From assembly GCF_900115565.1 (NCBI RefSeq), contig NZ_FOWW01000001.1:965462-1029461 (forward strand): a stretch of 64,000 bases of DNA, read 5' to 3'. Below are positions 58,600-64,000 of the stretch, piece after piece. The DNA is from Amycolatopsis arida. GTDB taxonomy: Bacteria; Actinomycetota; Actinomycetes; Mycobacteriales; Pseudonocardiaceae. The notes under the pieces are model-generated. The model was not told where the DNA came from. It searched no databases and saw nothing but the letters and a program-made list of their open reading frames with translations. Made by a program: the position numbers and the translations under genes. How positions within the stretch are numbered: position 1 is the stretch's first letter; each line of letters begins with the position of its first letter.

Positions 58600-61590
58600 T
58601 CAGTCCTCGTAGAACAGCCGCTGCACCACCGCGTGCGCGCGCCGGGTGGTGCGCCGGTAGTAGTCGAGGAACTCGCCGGGATCGTCGTCGGCGGAATAGC
58701 CGAACACCCTGGCCACCGCGGCGAGCTCCCGCCCGGAGGTGGGCAGCTGGTCGACCGGCTTGCCGCGGGCCAGGGTCGCCGCGTTGCGCGCCCTCGTCGC
58801 GAGCTGCCACGCCTCCACCAGGTGCCCCACGTCGGCCTCCGCGGCCAGGCCCGCCGCGCCGAGCGCGCGCAGCGCCTCCGGCGTCGACATCGTCCGGAGC
58901 GCGGGGATCTCGTGCGCGTACCGCAGCTGCCACAGCTGCGCGGTCCACTCGACGTCGGCCAGCCCGCCGCGGCCGAGCTTGGCGTGCACCGTCGGGTCGG
59001 CACCGCGCGGCATCCGCTCGGTCTCCACCCTGGCCTTGATCCGCCGTACCTCCCGCACCTTGGCCGCGTCGAGCCCGCCCTCCGGGTAGCGGACCGGGTC
59101 GATCGCGGCGACGAACTCGTTCCCGAGGTCGGGGTCGCCGGCGACGAACCGGGCGCGCAGCAGGGCCTGCGCCTCCCACACCTCACCCCATCGGGCGTAG
59201 TAGGCGCGGTAGGAGTCGAGGGTGCGCACCAGCGGGCCCTGACGCCCCTCGGGCCGGAGGTTCGCGTCGACCTGCAGCGCCGGGTCCTGGCTGGGCGCGC
59301 CGAGCACCTTCCGCACGGTCTCGGCGACAGCGGTGGCGAACTTCAGCGCCGCGCCGTCGTCGGCGCCCTCGGCCGGCCGGCACACGAACAGCACGTCGGC
59401 GTCGGAGGAGTAGCCCAACTCGGCCCCGCCCAGCCGGCCCATCCCGATCACCGCGATCCGCGCCGGCTCGCCGCCCACCTCGGCGGCCTTCGCGCGGATG
59501 GCGGCGGCGAGCGCGGCCTGCAGCACCGCCGACCACACCGACGACAGCGCCCCACACACCGCGGGCACGTCGAGCAGGCCCAGCAGGTCGGCGCACGCGA
59601 CGCGGAGCAGCTCGTGCCGGCGCAGCGACCTGGCCGCCGCGACCGCCGCGTTCAACCCCGGCTGCCGCCGGGCCGCGGCCCGCAGCGACCGCGCCACCTC
59701 CTCCGGCGAGCGCCCGGCCAACCGTTCGGGGTCGCCGAGCAGCTGCAGCACCTCCGGGGCGCGGACCAGCAGGTCCGGCACGAGCTTGGCGGTTCCGAGC
59801 AGCATGGCCAGCCGCTCCACCACCGCCGGCTCGTCGCGCAGCACCCGCAGGTACCACGGCGTCTCGGCGAGCGCCTCCGACACCCGCCGGTAGGCGAGTA
59901 GGCCGCCGTCCGGGTCGGGGGTGTCGGCGAGCAGGTCGAGCAGCACCGGCAGCAGCGTCTGCTGGATGGCCGCCCGCCGGGACACCCCGGTGGTGAGGGC
60001 CCTGATGTGGTGCAGCGCGCCGTCCGGTGCGGTGTAGCCGAGCGCGGCCAGCCGGCTGGCGGCCTGCTCGGTGGTCAGCCGCAGCGCCGCGGTCGGCACC
60101 CTGGCGACGGCGTCCAGCAGCGGCCGGTAGAACAGCTTCTCGTGCAGCCGGCGGATGCGCTGCAGGTGCCGGCGGAACTCGGTGAGCAGCACCTCGCCCT
60201 CGCCGCGGCCCCGGGACGGCCGCACCCCGCACGCGCGGGCCAGCCAGCGCAGCTCGGCGGTCCGCGCCGGGTCGGGGAAGAGGTGGGTGCGGCGGAGCCG
60301 GCGCAGCTGCAGCCGGTGCTCCACGGTGCGCAGGAACTCGTAGCTGGCCTCCAGCTCGGCGGCGTCGGCCCGGCCCACGTAGCCGCCGGCGCCGAGCGCG
60401 CGCAACGCCTCGATCGTGGACGCCGAGCGCAACGCGGTGTCGGCCCTGCCGTGCACGAGCTGCAGGAGCTGCACGGCGAACTCCACGTCACGCAGGCCGC
60501 CGCGGCCGAGCTTGAGCTCGCGGTCGACCAGCTCGGCGGGCACGTGCCGCTCCACCCTGCGGCGCATCTGCTGGACGTCGGTGACGAAGTTCTCCCGTTC
60601 CGCCGCCGACCAGACGAGCGGGGTGACGAGCTCGACGTATCGCCCACCGAGCGCGGCATCACCGGCGGCGGGGCGGGCCTTGAGCAGCGCCTGGAACTCC
60701 CAGGTGCGGGCCCACTTCGCGTAGTAGGCCTCGTGGCCGTCGAGGGTGCGCACCAGCGCCCCGGCCTTGCCCTCGGGACGAAGCGCGGCGTCCACCTCGA
60801 AGCAGGCCCGGCCGACCACCCGCAGCATCCCGGCGGCCACCCGGGTAGCCACCTGCAGGTCACCGTCGCCGACGAAGATCACGTCGACGTCGCTGACGTA
60901 GTTCAGCTCCCGCCCCCCGCACTTGCCCATGGCCACGACCGCGAGCCGGGCCGTGTCCACCGCGCCGCCGTCGCCCTGCTCGTGCTCGGCGACGGCGAGG
61001 CCGGCCCGTAGCGCGGCGTCGGCGAGCGTGGTGAGCCGGTCGGCGACCTCGGCGTAGGGCAGCTCCGGCACCTCGGGCTGCACGAGGTGGGCGAGGTCGG
61101 CCGCGGCGACCTCCAGCAGCAACCCGCGGTAGGCCGCGCGCAGGGCCGCCTCGGCGGCCGCGCCGGTGAGCGGACCGGCCGGGGGGCGGACGGCGGCGAG
61201 CAGATCCGCCGGGTACTCCTCCGGTGCGGTCCCGGCGCCGGCGAGCCGGCGCCACTGCCCTGGGTTGGCGACGAGGAAGTCGGTCAGCGCGGTGGACGTG
61301 CCGAGCACGGCCAGCAGCCGGCCACGCAGCGCCGCGTCGGCGCGGAGCGCGGCCAGGAGCTCCGGCCAGGCGGCCTCGTCGGCCTCCCGGATCCGCTCCG
61401 CCCCGCGCAGCGCCTGGTCGGGTTCCGGGCTTCGGGCGAAGGCGGCGAGCACGCTGCCGGCTCCGTCCGCGGGGCCGTCGGTAGCCCACCAGCCGGCGGC
61501 ACGCAACCGCTGCTCGGCGTGCTCGTCCGTGAAGCCGAACCTGGCGACGGACGCCGTCGGTCGGGGGCGTTCTGCCGGTCGTTCCGCCAT
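58600..61590 (-). CDS. glnE: Bifunctional glutamine synthetase adenylyltransferase/adenylyl-removing enzyme
   Basis: A 996-residue enzyme that attaches AMP to, and removes it from, the Tyr of glutamine synthetase according to nitrogen supply. Both halves carry a nucleotidyltransferase motif of the form GG-x-EL-x-Y-x-SD-x-D: GGRELNYVSDVDVIF (about 214-228) in the N-terminal removase half and GGAELGYSSDADVLFV (about 720-735) in the C-terminal transferase half, separated by the regulatory centre. The ATG at 61590 begins it. Its target glnA lies 1.4 kb away in opposite orientation, as in M. tuberculosis. Confidence 0.97.
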   Translation of the reverse strand: MAERPAERPRPTASVARFGFTDEHAEQRLRAAGWWATDGPADGAGSVLAAFARSPEPDQALRGAERIREADEAAWPELLAALRADAALRGRLLAVLGTSTALTDFLVANPGQWRRLAGAGTAPEEYPADLLAAVRPPAGPLTGAAAEAALRAAYRGLLLEVAAADLAHLVQPEVPELPYAEVADRLTTLADAALRAGLAVAEHEQGDGGAVDTARLAVVAMGKCGGRELNYVSDVDVIFVGDGDLQVATRVAAGMLRVVGRACFEVDAALRPEGKAGALVRTLDGHEAYYAKWARTWEFQALLKARPAAGDAALGGRYVELVTPLVWSAAERENFVTDVQQMRRRVERHVPAELVDRELKLGRGGLRDVEFAVQLLQLVHGRADTALRSASTIEALRALGAGGYVGRADAAELEASYEFLRTVEHRLQLRRLRRTHLFPDPARTAELRWLARACGVRPSRGRGEGEVLLTEFRRHLQRIRRLHEKLFYRPLLDAVARVPTAALRLTTEQAASRLAALGYTAPDGALHHIRALTTGVSRRAAIQQTLLPVLLDLLADTPDPDGGLLAYRRVSEALAETPWYLRVLRDEPAVVERLAMLLGTAKLVPDLLVRAPEVLQLLGDPERLAGRSPEEVARSLRAAARRQPGLNAAVAAARSLRRHELLRVACADLLGLLDVPAVCGALSSVWSAVLQAALAAAIRAKAAEVGGEPARIAVIGMGRLGGAELGYSSDADVLFVCRPAEGADDGAALKFATAVAETVRKVLGAPSQDPALQVDANLRPEGRQGPLVRTLDSYRAYYARWGEVWEAQALLRARFVAGDPDLGNEFVAAIDPVRYPEGGLDAAKVREVRRIKARVETERMPRGADPTVHAKLGRGGLADVEWTAQLWQLRYAHEIPALRTMSTPEALRALGAAGLAAEADVGHLVEAWQLATRARNAATLARGKPVDQLPTSGRELAAVARVFGYSADDDPGEFLDYYRRTTRRAHAVVQRLFYED

Positions 61591-61628
61591 GACCGGTCAC
61601 CGTAGCCGGAGCGCGGTGGGCATGCCGG

Positions 61629-62384
61629 TCACGCCAGCGGCAGGCCGGGCCGGACGGCCCCGGCCGGCGCGAGGCTGCCGTCGGCGAGGCGGACGAACCG
61701 GTGGGCGAACGGCCGCCAGGTCTCGGCGATGTCGGCGTGGGCCGCGGCCAGCGCGTCGTGGTCGAGTGTGCCGGGGCGGGCGTGCTCGGCCATGGCGGGC
61801 GCGTCGGCGGCCCAGCCGAGCACCATCTCCGGGGTGGTCTCGATGTGGAACTGCAGGCCGTAGGCGCAGCGGCTCAGCCGGAACGCCTGGTGCGGGTACG
61901 TGGGCGCGGAGGCCAGCAGCTCGGCGCCGGGCGGGAGCCGGTCGATTGCGTCCTGGTGGAACTGAAGCACGTCCGGCATCAGCGGCAGCTCGGCGAAGAG
62001 CGGGTCGACCCAGGCGGCGTCCTTCTTCGCCACCAGCGCCGGGCCCACCTCGGGGCCATGGGCGCCGCGGCGGACGGTGCCGCCGGTGGCGACGGCGAGC
62101 AGCTGCGCGCCGAGGCACACGCCGAGGGTCGGCACGCCGGTACCGGCGGCGGTGCCGAGCAGGCGGCGCACGCCGGCCAGCCACGGGTGGTGGACGTCGT
62201 CCTCGGCGTTCATGCCGCCGCCGAGGCAGACCACGCCGCGGTGCTCGGTGAGATCGTCGGGCAGGCGCTCGGCGTGTGGCCGGAGCACGTCCAGCTCGGC
62301 GCCGGCCTCGGTCAGCCATTCCCCCAACGCGCCGGGCGGGTCGGTGTCGTCGGGCTGGATCACCAGCAGGCGTGCGTTTCCCAC
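61629..62384 (-). CDS. Class I glutamine amidotransferase-like protein
   Basis: A 251-residue protein, GTG at 62384. The amidotransferase triad is visible: nucleophile Cys in GVCLGAQLLA (near residue 90), His in YGLQFHIETTPE (near 178) and the following Glu. The N-terminal part (LLVIQPDDTDPPGALGEWLTEAGAELDVLRPHAERLP) matches GMP-synthase-like stand-alone members. Such proteins may release ammonia from glutamine or cleave gamma-glutamyl bonds. The acceptor is unknown; its place next to glnE suggests nitrogen metabolism but may be chance. Confidence 0.88.
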   Translation of the reverse strand: MGNARLLVIQPDDTDPPGALGEWLTEAGAELDVLRPHAERLPDDLTEHRGVVCLGGGMNAEDDVHHPWLAGVRRLLGTAAGTGVPTLGVCLGAQLLAVATGGTVRRGAHGPEVGPALVAKKDAAWVDPLFAELPLMPDVLQFHQDAIDRLPPGAELLASAPTYPHQAFRLSRCAYGLQFHIETTPEMVLGWAADAPAMAEHARPGTLDHDALAAAHADIAETWRPFAHRFVRLADGSLAPAGAVRPGLPLA

Positions 62385-62400
62385 ACCGCCAGGGTACGTG

Positions 62401-63312
62401 TCACCGGTCGACGAACGTGACCTCGCGGAACGGGGCGACCAGGCGGTAACCGAGGCGCTGGTAGATCCCGTTCGACACGGGGTTGCCCGTGTCGGTGTAC
62501 AGCACGACGTGCGGAATGCCGGCCCGCCGGGCGCGCAGGGACAGCGCGGCGGTGACCGCGGCGGCGTAACCGCGGCCACGGTGCTCGGGTGGGGTGTAGA
62601 CGTAGCCGATCCTGGTCATGCCGGCGCCGGGACGCTTCATCGTGGCGGTGGAGACCGGCTCGCCGGCGACGGTCCAGACGCCGATGGTGTCTCCGGCGGT
62701 CACGAGGGCCCGGACCGTGTCGAGCGGATCTGGGTCGGCCGGTGCGGTGGGCATGGTCTCCGCCTTGAACGCCAGCCGCCAGCGGGCGACCAGCTCGGCG
62801 GTGCCGTCGCCGGCGGCGGTGCCGGCACTGTCGCGGACGACGTTGCCGGCCGTCCTCGCGCCGTTCTCGGCGCCGGCGTCACCGAGGACGCGGAGCTCCC
62901 CGGACATGTCCGCCGGAGGGCGGAGCTCGCCGAGCCGGTACAGCAGCATCGGTCGCTCGACGCCGGTGGTCGTCCCGGCGACGGCCGTCCACGCGGCGGC
63001 GAAGGCGTCGACCCGGTCGGCGGGGCCCATGGCCGCGGGCGCTCGGGTGGCCGCGCGGGCGAGGGCCCGCGCCATCGGTTGCGCGCATCCGGTGGGTAGG
63101 CCGCTCACCGCCAGCGGCCACGATCCCTCGCTCAGCACCACGCCACGCACGTCGCCGTCCGTCTCGATGGCGGCCATGACCGTCGCGGTGCCTTCTCGTT
63201 CGACGTTGTCCAGCGCGGTCAACGCGGTGGTGTGCAACACCGGGTCGGCGGCGTAGAACGGCCGCGCCACCCGGGCGAACGCCTTGGTGTGCGAGTACAG
63301 CTGGGCCTCCAC
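62401..63312 (-). CDS. GNAT-family N-acetyltransferase
   Basis: A 303-residue protein with GTG at 63312. The C-terminal GNAT domain (about 200-300) has the acetyl-CoA loop YVYTPPEHRGRGYAAAVTAALS, followed by LYTDTGNPVSNGIYQRLGYRLV. The N-terminal 190 residues form a second, diverged GNAT-like half (ALDNVEREGTATVMAAIE... and GVVLSEGSWPLAVSGLP). It acetylates an unknown amine. It is the last protein gene before the rRNA operon and is on the same strand, separated from 5S by a terminator. Confidence 0.88.
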   Translation of the reverse strand: MEAQLYSHTKAFARVARPFYAADPVLHTTALTALDNVEREGTATVMAAIETDGDVRGVVLSEGSWPLAVSGLPTGCAQPMARALARAATRAPAAMGPADRVDAFAAAWTAVAGTTTGVERPMLLYRLGELRPPADMSGELRVLGDAGAENGARTAGNVVRDSAGTAAGDGTAELVARWRLAFKAETMPTAPADPDPLDTVRALVTAGDTIGVWTVAGEPVSTATMKRPGAGMTRIGYVYTPPEHRGRGYAAAVTAALSLRARRAGIPHVVLYTDTGNPVSNGIYQRLGYRLVAPFREVTFVDR

Positions 63313-63387
63313 CCCGCCACTGTCGCACCGACCAAGATCGGGAGGCCACCGATTTCTCCCCGGCGGGCGGCGGAAGAGGCGCACATG

Positions 63388-63434
63388 CGAACGGCCCGCT
63401 GGGGGGCCGTGGTGGCTGCCCAGCGGGCCGTTCG
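63388..63434 (-). terminator. Terminator of the rRNA operon
   Basis: Perfect 15-bp arms CGAACGGCCCGCTGG (63388-63402) and CCAGCGGGCCGTTCG (63420-63434), 11 bp after the 5S 3' end on the minus strand. It separates the operon from the acetyltransferase gene. Confidence 0.85.
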
Positions 63435-63445
63435 GTGGGGTTGTT

Positions 63446-63563
63446 GTTCGGCGGTGTCCTACTCTCCCACACCCCTTCGGGTGCAGTACCATCGGCGCTG
63501 GCAGGCTTAGCTTCCGGGTTCGGAATGGGTCCGGGCGTGGCCCTGCCGCTATGACCACCGAAA
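63446..63563 (-). rRNA. 5S ribosomal RNA
   Basis: About 118 nt; ends are approximate. The minus strand reads TTTCGGTGGTCATAGCGGC at the 5' side, CCCATTCCGAACCCGGAAG in the central loop, GGAGAGTAGG near the 3' side and CCGCCGAAC at the end that pairs with the 5' end. These are standard actinobacterial 5S features. It follows 23S in the operon. Confidence 0.95.
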
Positions 63564-63639
63564 CACCTTGTCACACACCCACTGTTTTATAGTGTGGTGT
63601 GGTGTTTCAGAGTTGTAGAGTGGACGCGAAGCATGTTTG

Positions 63640-64000
<361 letters not shown>

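Overview
The window is very GC-rich DNA, with almost every codon ending in G or C. It carries a WhiB7-type regulator with an AT-hook, SARP and HxlR regulators, a GlnR-type site before glnA, and a C1/U72 initiator tRNA. It also keeps two gene neighbourhoods known from Mycobacterium: Rv3193c to Rv3198c (UPF0182, PDZ protease, metalloprotease, E1-like protein, ABC1 kinase, whiB7, uvrD2) and Rv2219 to Rv2221c (DUF4191, RDD, glnA, glnE). This points to a filamentous actinomycete, most likely of the Pseudonocardiaceae or a close family; the genus cannot be read from the sequence.

Layout. (1) 1-11,965, minus strand: a tightly packed operon, cut by the left edge, in which many stops and starts overlap. 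It encodes an AraC-type regulator, two DUF1702 (UnbL-like) proteins, a VCBS/ASPIC (UnbV-like) protein, an RnfD/UnbU-like membrane protein, a P450, a DUF5987 protein, a GMC oxidoreductase, two membrane proteins and an AhpD-fold protein. UnbL, UnbV and UnbU are the conserved companions of enediyne polyketide synthases, but no such synthase is visible. (2) 12.3-14.2 kb: a convergent NarL-type response regulator and histidine kinase. (3) 14.4-23.6 kb: a candidate azol(in)e RiPP locus with a SagB-type dehydrogenase, a fused E1-like/YcaO cyclodehydratase and a small coupled ORF, followed by a SARP regulator, a hydroxymethyltransferase-like protein without its PLP lysine, an HxlR regulator and a secreted phosphodiesterase-lectin. 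(4) 23.6-24.6 kb: repeats, then ssrA. (5) 24.8-29.8 kb: a sensor protein, a two-component system and an acyltransferase. (6) 29.9-33.9 kb: smpB, ftsX, ftsE, prfB and a PadR regulator. (7) 33.9-35.8 kb: a repeat-rich island holding two copies of initiator tRNA-fMet around a DUF4288 gene. (8) 35.8-53.7 kb: the Rv3193c-uvrD2-like block, interrupted by a methyltransferase gene pair and 1.3 kb of low-complexity DNA. (9) 54.5-63.3 kb: an ECF sigma factor, RDD protein, glnA, hydrolase, thioesterase, glnE, amidotransferase and acetyltransferase. (10) 63.4-64 kb: the 3' end of an rRNA operon (23S, 5S, terminator) on the minus strand.

How the parts fit. The first operon looks like an uncharacterised redox pathway at or near the membrane: P450, GMC oxidase and a set of dedicated membrane proteins, with the regulator as first gene. 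The YcaO/SagB locus would install and oxidise azolines, but its substrate peptide is unclear. The rest is mostly core function: trans-translation (ssrA, smpB), cell division (ftsE, ftsX), translation termination, nitrogen control (glnA, glnE) and intrinsic antibiotic resistance (whiB7). The whiB7 gene has a readable promoter, a long upstream ORF and an attenuator-like hairpin.

Limits: assignments rest on motifs and family memory; no searches were run.
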